Notes: a model not told the origin generated them from the sequence alone. A stretch of DNA of 64,000 nucleotides from Acinetobacter sedimenti (GCF_022601685.1 NZ_JAKUML010000007.1:62001-126000); one strand, 5' to 3'; shown: positions 28,009 through 37,729, counted from the stretch's first letter. A program made the numbers and translations.

Positions 28009-28727
28009 TCAAACTGCCAATCAAAAAATGAAAAGTCTTGCGCTGATTTTAACAATAAAATCTTGGCTGTGCCTGTATCTTCTCGCCAATCGCCAAGCAC
28101 AATACGTTGTTTGATATTTTCTAAACTGTGAATCGCAGGGCGATGGGTGTGACCATGTATCAATAAATCAACATTTTGAATTTGTTTAACGACTTCAGCT
28201 TGATTGACATCGACAGGTTGGTAATGTGCATTCTGCTGGCGGTTTTGGCTTTTTTGGCGGGCATAATCCGCAAGACGACGTTTCAGATAAAATGGAAAAA
28301 GTTTTAAAAAACCAAGTAAGATAGGATTGCGAATAATGCGTTTAAAGCGTTGATATTCCACATCATCGGTGCAGAGTGCATCGCCATGTTCGAGGCGGAC
28401 GGTTAAGCCTTGCCATTGATAGATATATGGTTCTTGCAGTAATTTTCCACCAAAACGATCTAAGAAGCGTTGCCCAAGTACAAAGTCACGATTGCCACAG
28501 AGGAAATAGACTTGATTTCCAGTTGCAGTAAACTCACGGAGCTGCTTGATCATTGGTAATAGCCAATCGCTTGGATCACGATCGGAAAGCCAGACATTAA
28601 ACCAATCTCCGAGAATATACAGTTCGGTCGATTCAGATTGATAATGTGCTAATAACGATAAAAACCCTCGAATTAATCGAGGGTGATCATCAGATAAGTG
28701 CAGATCAGCAATGAATAATTGTTGCAT
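28005..28727 (-). CDS. lpxH: UDP-2,3-diacylglucosamine diphosphatase
   Basis: Cytoplasmic/peripheral enzyme that hydrolyses UDP-2,3-diacylglucosamine to lipid X in lipid A synthesis. Calcineurin-like metallophosphatase motifs are present: LFIADLHLSDDHP, ILGDWFNVWLSDRD, FLCGNRDFVLG and LLIHGHTHRP. The ATG at 28727 puts the metal motif at its usual place; the longer frame starts with a TTG. 240 aa, as in E. coli. It overlaps the TusA-like gene by 4 nt and is separated from ppiB by a multi-hairpin repeat. Confidence 0.96.
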   Translation of the reverse strand: MQQLFIADLHLSDDHPRLIRGFLSLLAHYQSESTELYILGDWFNVWLSDRDPSDWLLPMIKQLREFTATGNQVYFLCGNRDFVLGQRFLDRFGGKLLQEPYIYQWQGLTVRLEHGDALCTDDVEYQRFKRIIRNPILLGFLKLFPFYLKRRLADYARQKSQNRQQNAHYQPVDVNQAEVVKQIQNVDLLIHGHTHRPAIHSLENIKQRIVLGDWREDTGTAKILLLKSAQDFSFFDWQFE

Positions 28728-28767
28728 GATAATTTCAGCCAAGCCTCTTTATGATTAAAAATAGAAA

Positions 28768-28880
28768 CCCTCCCTAACCCTCCCTTAAAAAGGAGGGAAC
28801 TCCTCCATGAGGAACACTGTTCCGCAAGAGGGAAGATTGGGTGGGGATTAATATGTCATCTCATATTAGAGTTAGGAGGG
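28768..28880. repeat. CCCTCC-rich multi-hairpin repeat between ppiB and lpxH
   Basis: Outer arms CCCTCCCTAAC (28768-28778) and GTTAGGAGGG (28871-28880) pair with one bulge. Inside are CCCTCC/GGAGGG (28778-28783/28792-28797), TCCTC-cat-GAGGA and GGAAC-act-GTTCC. It ends 5 bp before the ppiB stop. The style is that of a dispersed intergenic element; it may also stabilise or end the ppiB message. Confidence 0.75.
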
Positions 28881-28885
28881 ATTAT

Positions 28886-29395
28886 TTATTCAGCAATAAT
28901 TTTTGCAGATTCGATCACCACATTTTCAAGTGGTACGTCTTGATGATAGCCACGGCTACCAGTGCGCACTTTTTTGATCTCAGCGACAACGTCTAGACCT
29001 TCAACCACTTTACCAAATACTGCATAACCCCAACCTTGTGCAGTTTTGCCAGTGTGGTTTAAGAAGCTGTTGCTTTTTACATTAATAAAGAATTGAGCAG
29101 AAGCAGAGTGTGGTGCTTGGGTACGTGCCATTGCAATCGTACCTTCGTCATTGCTTAGACCATTGTCCGCTTCATTTTCGATCGAATCACGCGTCGATTT
29201 TTCTTTGAAGTTTTCATCAAAACCACCACCTTGAATCATAAAGCCATCAATGACACGGTGGAAAATCACACCATCATAAAAGCCTTCACGTACATACTGT
29301 AAAAAGTTCTCAGCAGTCACTGGTGCTTTCTCGGTATTGAGTTCAAGTACGATACGACCTTTGTTGGTGTTAAGTTCAACTTGAGGAAAACTCAT
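28886..29395 (-). CDS. ppiB: Peptidyl-prolyl cis-trans isomerase B (cyclophilin)
   Basis: Cytoplasmic cyclophilin that speeds prolyl isomerisation. At 169 aa with no signal peptide it fits PpiB, not the periplasmic PpiA. Active-site sequences are [17 protein letters not shown] with the catalytic arginine, [17 protein letters not shown] and [17 protein letters not shown] Shine-Dalgarno CAGGAG precedes the ATG by ~8 nt. It is followed immediately by a palindromic repeat. Confidence 0.96.
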   Translation of the reverse strand: MSFPQVELNTNKGRIVLELNTEKAPVTAENFLQYVREGFYDGVIFHRVIDGFMIQGGGFDENFKEKSTRDSIENEADNGLSNDEGTIAMARTQAPHSASAQFFINVKSNSFLNHTGKTAQGWGYAVFGKVVEGLDVVAEIKKVRTGSRGYHQDVPLENVVIESAKIIAE

Positions 29396-29580
29396 TTATT
29401 CATCTCCTGATCATGGATTTTCAAAAAAGCCATGTGTTTTTGGTTGTGAGAAGGATAAGCAAACTGTAAACTTCATAGCAAGTAAAAAATACAAAATTTC
29501 ACGGTTTTAAATTGATATTTCTAATCAATTTGTCGAAAATTTGTATGAAAATTTATTTCTTCCACCAATTTTAGTGATGT

Positions 29581-31311
29581 ATGACTATGAGTTCAAATGA
29601 TCTTGTTCAAAATGTGCCAAATACTTCTTCCGCAAATCAAAATTTTGCAGCAGATCAACAGGCACAGCAACAGCAAGCAGGTTTGGACTTTATCCGTCAA
29701 ATCGTAACAGATGATGTCAAAGCAGGACGCACTGATTGCGTGGTGACTCGTTTTCCACCTGAGCCAAATGGTTATCTACACATCGGTCACGTCAAAGCGA
29801 TTTGCCTAAACTTTAGTATCGCCGAAGAATTTGGTGGGAAATGTAATCTACGTTTCGATGACACCAATCCAGATGCAGAAGAACAAGAATTTGTTGATGG
29901 CATTCAATCAGATATTGAATGGTTGGGCTTTCATTGGGACGGACAGCCTCGTTATGCATCGAGCTATTTTGATCAGCTTTATCTCTGGGCTGTAAAATTG
30001 ATCAAACAAGGCGATGCCTATGTTGATCTGCAAACACCAGAAGAAATCAAGCTGAATCGTGGTAGCTTCGTCGAAGTGGGTAAAAACTCACCGTATCGTG
30101 ATGCTACGGTTGAAGAAAACCTCAGTCGTTTTGAACAAATGAAAAATGACGTAATGGGTGAGGGCAAAGCGGTACTCCGTGCCAAGATCGACATGACAAG
30201 CCCGAATGTGCATCTGCGTGATCCAATTCTCTACCGTGTACTTGATAATGAACATCATCAAACTGGCGCACATTGGAAAATCTATCCAATGTACGACTAT
30301 GCACATCCTTTGTCTGATGCGATCGAAGGCGTGACGCATTCTTTATGTACGCTTGAATTCGTCGATCATCGTCCGTTTTACGATTGGATTGTTGAAAAAG
30401 TCCATTCGGAAGCTGTGCCACGTCAGTATGAATCTTCTCGTTTAAATGTGTCATATACCATTACCTCAAAGCGCAAATTGCGTCGCTTAGTCGAAGGTAA
30501 TTTTGTAAAGGGATGGGATGACCCACGTATGCCGACGGTGGTGGGTATGCGTCGTCGTGGATTTACCGCAGATGGTTTGCGTGACTTTTGTAAACGTGTT
30601 GGCGTATCAAAAACAGATGGTATCGTCGATGTCGCAATGCTTGAATTCTGCATTCGTCAATCACTGGAAAATACCGCATCCCGTGCTATGGCAGTGCTCA
30701 ATCCGCTGAAAGTGACTTTAACAAATTTGCCTGAATCGATGATTTTAACGCAAAAACGTCATCCAAATGTCGATATGGGCGAACGTGACATTCCACTCAC
30801 CGATGTGATTTACATTGATCGTAAAGATTTCGAAGAAGTCCCACCTAAAGGATTTAAACGCTTAATTCCTGATGGTGAAGTACGTTTGCGTCATGCTTAT
30901 GTGATCAAATGTGATGAAGTGGTGCAAGATGCAAATGGCGAAGTGATTGAACTGAAATGTTCAGTTGATGTCGATACTTTGGGTAAAAATCCTGAAGGAC
31001 GCAAAGTCAAAGGCGTGATTCACTGGGTGTCTGCGGAAAAAGGTGTCCCTGCGGAAGTACGTATTTATGATCGTTTATTTAGCTCGGAAGACCCTGAAGA
31101 AGGCGAAGATTTCTTAGACAATCTGAATCCTGATTCATTGCAAATCGTCCAAGCTGTGATTGAGCCATCGTTGGCACAAGCGAGTCCTGAAGATCGCTTC
31201 CAGTTTGAACGTGAAGGCTATTTTGTCGCAGATCGCTATGATCATACAGCGGAAAAACCTGTGTTTAACCGTATTTTGGATTTGCGAGATAGTTTTAAAC
31301 CTGAGAAATGA
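29581..31311 (+). CDS. glnS: Glutaminyl-tRNA synthetase
   Basis: Class I synthetase that charges tRNA-Gln. The HIGH motif is in [17 protein letters not shown] (~59) and the KMSKS counterpart is [15 protein letters not shown] (~300). [10 protein letters not shown]-like sequence ([19 protein letters not shown]) is typical of GlnS, distinguishing it from GltX. A glutamine- and alanine-rich stretch of ~35 residues precedes the catalytic core, slightly longer than in E. coli (554 aa vs 576). A second ATG two codons in is an alternative start. The stop lies inside a 16-bp hairpin. Confidence 0.97.
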   Translation: MTMSSNDLVQNVPNTSSANQNFAADQQAQQQQAGLDFIRQIVTDDVKAGRTDCVVTRFPPEPNGYLHIGHVKAICLNFSIAEEFGGKCNLRFDDTNPDAEEQEFVDGIQSDIEWLGFHWDGQPRYASSYFDQLYLWAVKLIKQGDAYVDLQTPEEIKLNRGSFVEVGKNSPYRDATVEENLSRFEQMKNDVMGEGKAVLRAKIDMTSPNVHLRDPILYRVLDNEHHQTGAHWKIYPMYDYAHPLSDAIEGVTHSLCTLEFVDHRPFYDWIVEKVHSEAVPRQYESSRLNVSYTITSKRKLRRLVEGNFVKGWDDPRMPTVVGMRRRGFTADGLRDFCKRVGVSKTDGIVDVAMLEFCIRQSLENTASRAMAVLNPLKVTLTNLPESMILTQKRHPNVDMGERDIPLTDVIYIDRKDFEEVPPKGFKRLIPDGEVRLRHAYVIKCDEVVQDANGEVIELKCSVDVDTLGKNPEGRKVKGVIHWVSAEKGVPAEVRIYDRLFSSEDPEEGEDFLDNLNPDSLQIVQAVIEPSLAQASPEDRFQFEREGYFVADRYDHTAEKPVFNRILDLRDSFKPEK

Positions 31312-31341
31312 AAAAATGATTAAGTATCATTTTTTCATTTC
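31305..31341 (+). terminator. Hairpin across the glnS stop codon
   Basis: Perfect 16-bp stem (31305-31320/31326-31341) with a TAAGT loop. The TGA stop at 31309-31311 lies within the 5' arm. The 3' arm contains six T residues. Confidence 0.75.
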
Positions 31342-31392
31342 GCAAGGCGAGCAGCTCTTTTGCAAGTTAAATACAATCGAAGATCATAATCC

Positions 31393-31425
31393 AAAAATGC
31401 TTTGGTTTCGACCAAAGCATTTTTT
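31393..31425. terminator. Bidirectional terminator between glnS and the RES toxin gene
   Basis: AAAAATGCTTTGGT/ACCAAAGCATTTTT with TTCG loop, a very stable form. It overlaps the stop of the convergent gene. Confidence 0.92.
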
Positions 31426-32239
31426 ATGCAGGCATCGGCAAAACGCCATCTAATAAAAACTGATCCAATGGAAACCGAATCAATTCTGAGCTCTCCACCG
31501 CTTTAAAAATAATCTCATCCACAGACATATCACAAAACCATTGTTGGCGTTCTTTGGGTTGATTGGTACAAAATGAATCGGCGGTAAATAACCCGACACA
31601 AATGCCTTTTCTAATGTTGAGTTTTTTATCCTGACTTTTTTCTTGATTTTGAGTTGTGCGAGCAGAACAATATTCAAAGACTTCGACTTGTTGACTACGC
31701 ATCACCGTGCCTAAAGTCTGCGCAAAACTGTAATTCGATGGATGCCGAAGTACATCATAATATTGATGAAATGGCGCAGATTGTAGTTTCACGCCTTTTT
31801 GCGTTTTATAATCCACCGAAAATAAAGTGTGTACCGAACGCATGATTGGTTTTGGTGGTGGTGCTTGCATCGAGTGCCAAAAAATAAAACGATAATACGC
31901 CGACTCCACCAAAGTCACTTCGACACTACATCCACCATAAAAAATACTCGGCTCAAAAGTCCGCCCAAAGCGTGAGCCCCATTTTAAAGGTGGATAACGA
32001 AAAGGGGATTTTAGCAGATAATGCAGATGCGCCATATTTTCAGGATAGGGCGGTTTGACTGCATCGAGCATCTCTTCTAAAAGGGCTTGTTCCTCTAAGG
32101 TATCGAGCAACTGTCGTGTAGCGATTTGCTCTTGGCTTTCAACGAGGCGATACAGCGTTCCGTGAATCGGTCGAATCACCTTTTCCCAATCAATGGATTT
32201 CCATTGATCAGGGTCTTGACCAGTTAATGCTGAGGTCAT
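31424..32239 (-). CDS. RES-domain toxin (putative NAD+-degrading)
   Basis: 271-aa protein with a RES domain. Members of RES-Xre toxin-antitoxin pairs break down NAD+ and arrest growth. Visible are the early arginine in GTLYRLVES (~27), GSRFGRTFEPSIFYGG followed by TLVESAYYRF (~88-118), which is the central RES core, and the later serine-rich part with CDMSVDEIIF. It starts with ATGA overlapping the antitoxin stop, as is standard for this family. It is longer than the minimal RES domain (~150 aa), with an N-terminal helical part. NADase activity is known for the family and inferred here. Confidence 0.85.
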   Translation of the reverse strand: MTSALTGQDPDQWKSIDWEKVIRPIHGTLYRLVESQEQIATRQLLDTLEEQALLEEMLDAVKPPYPENMAHLHYLLKSPFRYPPLKWGSRFGRTFEPSIFYGGCSVEVTLVESAYYRFIFWHSMQAPPPKPIMRSVHTLFSVDYKTQKGVKLQSAPFHQYYDVLRHPSNYSFAQTLGTVMRSQQVEVFEYCSARTTQNQEKSQDKKLNIRKGICVGLFTADSFCTNQPKERQQWFCDMSVDEIIFKAVESSELIRFPLDQFLLDGVLPMPA

Positions 32240-32607
32240 ATTTTGCCTCGAAGCCCATCAATGAAATTCAACACAGATACCAAGCCTTGAATACTTTCCA
32301 TTTGCACAATTGGTACACCGCCAGTGACTCGATTCGGTGAATTGAGGAAATGACGCATCCATTCTTCATCGCCGTTAGTGAGCGCATACAAGGCACGTGA
32401 TACACGAATTAATAATAGTGCTAACTCGCCTTGCTTTGTACTTGGCTCAAGCTCAGGTTTGCTTTTTAAACGGCTAATCGCAGTACGATGTACCCCGAGA
32501 ATGGCAGCAAGCTGAGATTGTTTTAGCCCAAGTTGATCGGCAGCATTGAGCACGGCTTTGGCTAAGACGACTTTTTGTTCTACAGATTGTTTCACTAAAG
32601 CAGTCAT
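32236..32607 (-). CDS. MbcA/ParS/Xre-type antitoxin
   Basis: 123-aa partner of the RES toxin. The N-terminal half has a Xre-like helix-turn-helix: ADQLGLKQSQLAAILGVHRT then AISRLKSK. The C-terminal half (LLIRVSRALYALTNGDEEWMRHFLNSPN, GGVPIVQMESIQGLVSVLNFID) is the MbcA/ParS toxin-binding domain. The ATG at 32607 follows AGGTGAT by 6 nt and is preferred to an upstream in-frame start at 32646. Autorepression of the operon is typical of such pairs. Confidence 0.9.
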   Translation of the reverse strand: MTALVKQSVEQKVVLAKAVLNAADQLGLKQSQLAAILGVHRTAISRLKSKPELEPSTKQGELALLLIRVSRALYALTNGDEEWMRHFLNSPNRVTGGVPIVQMESIQGLVSVLNFIDGLRGKI

Positions 32608-32827
32608 AAAATCACCTACGCATGACGATAAATGTTGTTTATGCACAGATTATAGTTCAAATGTGTGTATTTCACAAATTCGTATGTTCTAAATTGTGTT
32701 GAATTCGACATTAGTTTTTGTTATATCAAATATTGAGATTTGACCACTGACTCAAATAACTTTACTTGAAAGTAGATATGTTTTTCGGCTAACGTGCGTT
32801 ATAGATAGAAAATTTTAGAGAACCCTC

Positions 32828-33445
32828 GTGACTGAAAATAATCAACAATTTAATCAGCAACTTGAACCTCAAAACTCAGGAAAAAAGCTGACGCGACAGC
32901 AAGCCATCACTGTTGAGCGTGATTTGGCAAAGTTCGCCAATACCATGGACAGCTTGGTACGTATTCCATTCAGTAAGCAGGGTGTTGGTGCAGATGCAGC
33001 GTTAAGCACTGTGCCATTTGCAGGAGATATTGTCGGTTTTATTTTGACTTTATATGCGTTCCGAAAGGCTAAACAAGTCGGTGTACCAAATCATAAATTA
33101 CGAGGTGTGGTTCAGCTTGCAATCGTCGATATGATTGTTGGTTTTGTACCGATCGTTGGGACTTTATTTGATATTTTTATTCGCCCAAGTCGTAAAGCTT
33201 TAGACATCGTGCATCAACATATTCGTGATGAATATCAGGTCAATAGCGATATTCACGTGGTGCATCCATTTCTACATGAGTCTTTGGAGAAGAAACAACA
33301 GACTTCTGTATTTTGGCGCAATCCTGTGGTGAGTTGGATTTGGCTACGTATCCCAGATATTCTCGGTATTTTATTTATCATTGCATTTATTGGGTTGATG
33401 TTTGTAGGTGGGCGTTGGATTATGCAAATGATTCAAGGTGCATAA
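32828..33445 (+). CDS. DUF4112 domain membrane protein
   Basis: 205 aa, starting at a GTG. The DUF4112 core (~35-130) begins MDSLVRIPFSKQGVGADA and contains FAGDIVGFILTLYAF, then MIVGFVPIVGTLFDIFIRPSRKA; two to three membrane segments lie here, with another at ~180-200. The N-terminus is glutamine-rich. Function of the domain is unknown. The TAGAGAACCC leader has a weak Shine-Dalgarno. Its neighbours give no clue. Confidence 0.85.
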   Translation: MTENNQQFNQQLEPQNSGKKLTRQQAITVERDLAKFANTMDSLVRIPFSKQGVGADAALSTVPFAGDIVGFILTLYAFRKAKQVGVPNHKLRGVVQLAIVDMIVGFVPIVGTLFDIFIRPSRKALDIVHQHIRDEYQVNSDIHVVHPFLHESLEKKQQTSVFWRNPVVSWIWLRIPDILGILFIIAFIGLMFVGGRWIMQMIQGA

Positions 33446-33468
33446 CTCATTTGAATTATTTTAGTCAT

Positions 33469-33510
33469 CAATTTTAAAGCACTAATTTTAAAGCATTAAT
33501 TTTAAAAGAT
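33469..33510. repeat. 14-bp tandem repeat before the VOC gene
   Basis: Three units of 14 bp: CAATTTTAAAGCAC, TAATTTTAAAGCAT, TAATTTTAAAAGAT. They end 18 bp before the next ATG, so they lie in its leader or promoter. Confidence 0.75.
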
Positions 33511-33528
33511 TGTGGGAAAACATCGGTC

Positions 33529-33909
33529 ATGACAAATTATATCGCTGCAAATTTACCTGCGATCGACTTTGCACAAACCATCGCATTTTACCAACAGCTT
33601 GGTTTTGCAGTGCATTTTCAATCTGATCAATGGCTGATTCTGCAAAATGATCAATCCGTTGATGGTACTTTGGAAATTGAATTCTTTCCTTATCCAAACT
33701 TAGATTCAAAACAATCCTATTTTAGTGCTTCGGTGTGGGTACAAGACTTAGATACTTTAAACACTTTATATACGTCGTGGTCTACATTGGATTGGTCAAA
33801 TTTTGCAGATCCTACACGGATTACAGAAATAGAGCAGATGGGACAGTTACACATTTTTAACGTGATAGATGTCAATGGCAGTTTACTGCGCTGTATGTCT
33901 TTATCGTGA
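33529..33909 (+). CDS. Glyoxalase/VOC-superfamily protein
   Basis: 126-aa protein with the vicinal-oxygen-chelate fold as found in bleomycin-binding proteins. DFAQTIAFYQQLGFAVHFQSD is the usual first beta-alpha-beta unit, and FNVIDVNGSLLRCM is the last. It lacks the full set of glyoxalase metal ligands, so it may be a binding or dimeric resistance-like protein rather than an enzyme. No drug resistance should be concluded from it. Followed by a terminator shared with htpX. Confidence 0.85.
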   Translation: MTNYIAANLPAIDFAQTIAFYQQLGFAVHFQSDQWLILQNDQSVDGTLEIEFFPYPNLDSKQSYFSASVWVQDLDTLNTLYTSWSTLDWSNFADPTRITEIEQMGQLHIFNVIDVNGSLLRCMSLS

Positions 33910-33935
33910 ATTATAGTTAAAAATTATCAGCCAAT

Positions 33936-33963
33936 AAAAAAACGCCTCATCAGAGGCGTTTTT
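33936..33963. terminator. Bidirectional terminator between the VOC gene and htpX
   Basis: AAAAACGCCTC-ATCA-GAGGCGTTTTT (the stem starts with AAAAAAACGCCTC); T-runs on both strands. Confidence 0.92.
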
Positions 33964-33981
33964 CACAAGATGAATTGTGCA

Positions 33982-34881
33982 TTATTGAATTTGTAGCTTT
34001 TGCAAAGCTTCAACACGTTTTTCAATGCTTGGATGCGAATGAAACAATGCAGCAAAGCTAAAGCCTTGTTGTTGTCCTTCGGCAATGGCAAGCGCCTGCA
34101 TTTCTTTCGGCATTTGATCAGGCAAGTTTTGTTCATCACGTAGACGAAGTAAAGCGTTGATCATGTTTTGTTTACCTGCAAGACGTGCACCTGCTTCATC
34201 AGCACGGTATTCACGATAGCGAGAGAACCACATCACGATCGCAGAAGCTAAGATACCAAATACGATGTCTAATACGATAGTAATGGCAAAATAGCTAAGT
34301 CCTGGTGCTTCACCGTCTTCACGACCAAATACAGCACGATCAACAAAGTCACCAACGATACGTGCAAAGAACATCACAAAAGCGTTCACTACACCTTGAA
34401 TGAGCGATAAAGTCACCATATCGCCATTGGCAACGTGACCGATCTCATGTGCAAGTACGGCGCGGACTTCATCCGCAGACATACGCTCAAGTAGCCCAGA
34501 AGATACCGCAACTAAGGCATCATTCTTATTCCAACCTGTTGCAAAGGCATTCGACTGTGTTGAATAGAAGATACCTACTTCAGGCATTTTAATCCCTGAA
34601 CGCTGCGCCAACTCGGCAACGGTGCTAAGTAACCATTGTTCTGCTTGGTTGCTTGGAGATTCAATGATTTGTGTACCAGTGGTTTTTTTGGCAATCCACT
34701 TCGACATAAATAGAGACACAAAAGAGCCTGCCATACCAAATACAAGACAGAACACTAAAAGATTCGTAAGATTTAAACCGCCCGCACCGTGATAGCTACC
34801 AACGCCTAATAACGATAAAATTAGACCAGCGACAACGAGTACCGCGAGGTTGGTAAGCAAAAACAAACCAATCCGCATCAT
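33982..34881 (-). CDS. htpX: Membrane metalloprotease HtpX
   Basis: Inner-membrane zinc protease that removes misfolded membrane proteins. The zinc motif HEIGH is in [14 protein letters not shown], and the third ligand is in the [15 protein letters not shown] to [13 protein letters not shown] region. Four membrane helices are visible, two at the N-terminus and two near 155-215. I start at the first ATG of ATGATGCGG at 34881, which has GAGGA upstream; 299 aa, close to the E. coli 293. A TTG start at 34896 is less likely. Cpx-type control cannot be read here. Confidence 0.96.
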   Translation of the reverse strand: MMRIGLFLLTNLAVLVVAGLILSLLGVGSYHGAGGLNLTNLLVFCLVFGMAGSFVSLFMSKWIAKKTTGTQIIESPSNQAEQWLLSTVAELAQRSGIKMPEVGIFYSTQSNAFATGWNKNDALVAVSSGLLERMSADEVRAVLAHEIGHVANGDMVTLSLIQGVVNAFVMFFARIVGDFVDRAVFGREDGEAPGLSYFAITIVLDIVFGILASAIVMWFSRYREYRADEAGARLAGKQNMINALLRLRDEQNLPDQMPKEMQALAIAEGQQQGFSFAALFHSHPSIEKRVEALQKLQIQ

Positions 34882-35087
34882 GGACTTTTTCCTCAAAATA
34901 ATAATAGATAATGTGCGACTGAAAAATTCACGTCACATCAGTGATTGAATATATCACTAAAATGTTATGGGGCAATTAAAAATGATTTCAAGCGGTGTAA
35001 CTAAACATAACACAATAATATTTTGCCATTTATCGCTATAGAAGTAGTTATTGTGGCAAATATTTAAGTATAACGGTTGCTTAATCT

Positions 35088-35927
35088 TTAATCGCTAATG
35101 GTGATGCTTGATGAGCTGTAAGCGTTCTCATTGGCAAAAGTACGGCGAGAAGAGCGATCAGTGAAGTTACCATCACTGAGTGCAATGATTTCGCGGCGTG
35201 GCAGGTCTGTCGAGCTTGGTGTATAGTTTTTCGAAGTAGCGACAACTTTGACTGCATTGTCAGTGTTGCTACTATTTAAGCTTAAACCTGATGAATATAG
35301 GTTTTGATAACGACTCATGACACGACGAACATAATCTTGCGTTTCGCGAAATGGTGGAATACCACTGTATTTATCAACATTGCCTTCGCCCGCATTGTAT
35401 GCAGCAAGTACTAATGAGGTGTCACCTTTAAAACGCTTTAACAGCCAACTGAGATATTTCACACCACCGTAGATGTTCTGTGTTGGATCATAGGCATTGG
35501 ATACATTAAAGCGTCTTGCAGTTGCAGGCATGAGTTGCATCAAACCTTGCGCACCGACAGGTGAGCGAGCATTGACATTAAAGCTCGACTCGGTGTGCAT
35601 GATGGCTTTAATCAAGCCTTCTGATACGCCATATTGCTGTGCGGCGCTGCGAATAATCGCATCGTACGCATCTTTTGATTTGCTAAAACTTGGTAAAACA
35701 GAAGACTCTGAACTTCCCCAATTGTTGTAAGCATGCACATTGGTATCTTTGTAATAAGTGACTTTTTCTTGACGGTAGCCAGTAGTGCTAACTTTTTTAT
35801 TGGTGAGTAATGCAGAACCCGAGGTATCACGATAGACGTACAAATTCCCTGCTTGAGTAATACTCGGCAGTAGACTTGCTAGGCAACTTGTTATCAAAAG
35901 AACTCGTGTGCTCGTGATCCATCGCAT
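35088..35927 (-). CDS. Lytic transglycosylase, SLT domain
   Basis: Periplasmic peptidoglycan lyase. A signal peptide (1-26, ending TQA) is followed by a DUF4124-like segment (GNLYVYRDTSGSALLTNKK). The SLT catalytic domain spans ~85-200: IKAIMHTESSFNVNARS has the catalytic glutamate, then GAQGLMQLMPATARRF and LAAYNAGEGNVDKY. The C-terminal ~75 residues are serine/asparagine-rich and probably disordered. At 279 aa it is like MltE/Slt-type short members. It stands alone before a ~720-bp AT-rich gap. Confidence 0.92.
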   Translation of the reverse strand: MRWITSTRVLLITSCLASLLPSITQAGNLYVYRDTSGSALLTNKKVSTTGYRQEKVTYYKDTNVHAYNNWGSSESSVLPSFSKSKDAYDAIIRSAAQQYGVSEGLIKAIMHTESSFNVNARSPVGAQGLMQLMPATARRFNVSNAYDPTQNIYGGVKYLSWLLKRFKGDTSLVLAAYNAGEGNVDKYSGIPPFRETQDYVRRVMSRYQNLYSSGLSLNSSNTDNAVKVVATSKNYTPSSTDLPRREIIALSDGNFTDRSSRRTFANENAYSSSSITISD

Positions 35928-36352
35928 ATTGTTATCTTCAACTTTTTGCTATAACGCTTATCTTTATCGTACTTATATCCTGAATTGTAACTATTTCGAA
36001 TCATAAAATTATATTTCGACCAATCACAACAATGAAGCGATTTTACTGGCTAATCGACATTCTAGTTACACAAAGGAATATAAATATCATAACCCCAAAG
36101 CAGTGTAGCAAAAAAATAGCAAAAGGTAATACATATTAACAAAGTCATTTTTAATTGGTTAAAAAATATACACATCATGTTGATCTTCGAAATGTTGGAA
36201 AACTATTTAAGAAAAATTTAAAAAAAAACACTTGCAAAGGGTAACTTATTGATAATAAATAAATAAAATAGATGGTTAAAAAATAAACAATTTAGAGCAA
36301 TCCCTTAAATTTGCTCACTCAACAGATGTCAAGTCGTTAGATATCCATAAAG

Positions 36353-36361
36353 TTATCCACA
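36353..36361 (+). promoter_or_regulatory. Consensus DnaA box in an AT-rich gap
   Basis: TTATCCACA is an exact DnaA box. Less good matches lie at 36166 (ATATACACA) and 36341 (ATATCCATA). The gap 35928-36652 has no gene I can support; it also contains palindromes TTTTGCGCAAAA (36492-36503) and AATTTTCA-GT-TGAAAATT (36513-36530) and the ttcA promoter region. One perfect box in an AT-rich stretch is only suggestive. Confidence 0.4.
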
Positions 36362-36652
36362 GATTTTGGGGAAAACGTGAAAAACGGTTACACATCAAGC
36401 GATTTGACGAAATAAGAACAATTTTTATTCAGATTACACTGTAATGACAGCTTGATGAATTTCTCAATAATTGATGTCAGTGAGGACACATTTTTGCGCA
36501 AAATTGTTCAAAAATTTTCAGTTGAAAATTCCTAGCTTCCAACTTCTTTAGTTTTTTCTTCTTTTCTTGGAATTTCGTGTGCGAAGTCTTGGGTATTGGC
36601 TTGTAAATACGTTAGAATAGCCGACTTTGTTTAAAAAATTACGGATTTTCTC

Positions 36653-37729
36653 GTGTCTAGTAACGCATCTCAAGACGCTGTGTTAAATATTTTTAGCCCA
36701 GAGCAAATGACTCCATCGCCAACTTCATCGGATGCTGTGTTTAAAACAGTCGATGCGATGCAAACGACTTTGTCTGATGATGCGCAAGACGAGCAGGATG
36801 ATGATTTTGATGCAGATGATTTTCAAGATGAGAATTTTCAAGAAGACGATTTTCAAGGTTTTCAACCTGATTTACCGACCAGCGCAGCCTATTACAAATT
36901 ATTAAAAAAATTACGCCGTCAGGTGGGTCATGCCATTCGTGATTTCAATATGATTGAAGATGGCGACAAGGTCATGGTCTGTATTTCTGGTGGGAAAGAC
37001 AGCTACACCTTATTGGATATTATGTTGCAGTTTAAACGTATTGCACCGATCAACTTCGATGTGGTGGCAGTCAACTTAGATCAAAAACAGCCTAACTTCC
37101 CAGAAGACGTTTTGCCAAAGTATTTAGAAGAAAATAAGATTCCCTATTATATTTTGGAAAAAGATACTTACAGCATTACTAAACGCTTAACCCCTGAGGG
37201 TAAAACTTACTGTGCAGTGTGTTCACGTTTACGTCGTGGTTCGTTGTATGGTTTTGCGCAAGAGATTGGCGCAACCAAAGTGGCGCTCGGTCATCATCGT
37301 GATGATATTTTGGCGACTTTTTTCTTAAATCTGTTTCATGGTGGAAGTCTAAAGGCGATGCCTCCAAAGCTTTTGTCTACGGACAAGAAAAATATCCTGA
37401 TTCGTCCGCTTGCTTATGTGGAAGAAAAAGACATTATCAAATATGCAGAAATGCGTCAGTTCCCAATTATTCCATGTAATCTCTGTGGTTCGCAGGAAAA
37501 TCTACAGCGTGCCATTATCAATGACATGCTTCGAGATTGGGATAAGGCGCATCCAAAACGCTTGCACAGTATTTTTGGTGCACTGCAAAATGTGTCGCCG
37601 TCACAGCTCGCTGATCGTGAATTGTTTGATTTTGAAGTCTTAGATTCTCAACGTGAGTTTGATCTCAAAGATCCTGAAGAGATGAAGAATCGTTTGGATG
37701 TGGTGAATTTAAGTCTGTCTGCGGACTAA
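36653..37729 (+). CDS. ttcA: tRNA 2-thiocytidine biosynthesis protein TtcA
   Basis: Thiolates cytidine-32 of certain tRNAs; an Fe-S enzyme. The PP-loop [11 protein letters not shown] lies at ~110, the two catalytic cysteines in [10 protein letters not shown] (~188-191) and a third in CNLCGSQ (~280). The GTG start gives 358 aa, ~45 more than E. coli TtcA. The excess is an acidic N-terminal region (~37-75) with pentamer repeats ending in F ([15 protein letters not shown]). Whether translation starts here or further in is not certain. Monocistronic. Confidence 0.93.
   Translation: MSSNASQDAVLNIFSPEQMTPSPTSSDAVFKTVDAMQTTLSDDAQDEQDDDFDADDFQDENFQEDDFQGFQPDLPTSAAYYKLLKKLRRQVGHAIRDFNMIEDGDKVMVCISGGKDSYTLLDIMLQFKRIAPINFDVVAVNLDQKQPNFPEDVLPKYLEENKIPYYILEKDTYSITKRLTPEGKTYCAVCSRLRRGSLYGFAQEIGATKVALGHHRDDILATFFLNLFHGGSLKAMPPKLLSTDKKNILIRPLAYVEEKDIIKYAEMRQFPIIPCNLCGSQENLQRAIINDMLRDWDKAHPKRLHSIFGALQNVSPSQLADRELFDFEVLDSQREFDLKDPEEMKNRLDVVNLSLSAD
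36797..36865. repeat. 15-bp tandem repeat inside ttcA
   Basis: Units of 15 bp ending GATTTT or AATTTT with a CAA next (36809-36823, 36824-36838, 36839-36853, then a partial unit) encode acidic pentamers. Confidence 0.75.

Noticed and set aside
33529-33909. Bleomycin-resistance gene
   Set aside because: Only the general VOC fold is seen; resistance cannot be concluded.
35928-36652. Possible chromosomal origin
   Set aside because: Only one perfect DnaA box, and dnaA, dnaN or other origin genes are not nearby.
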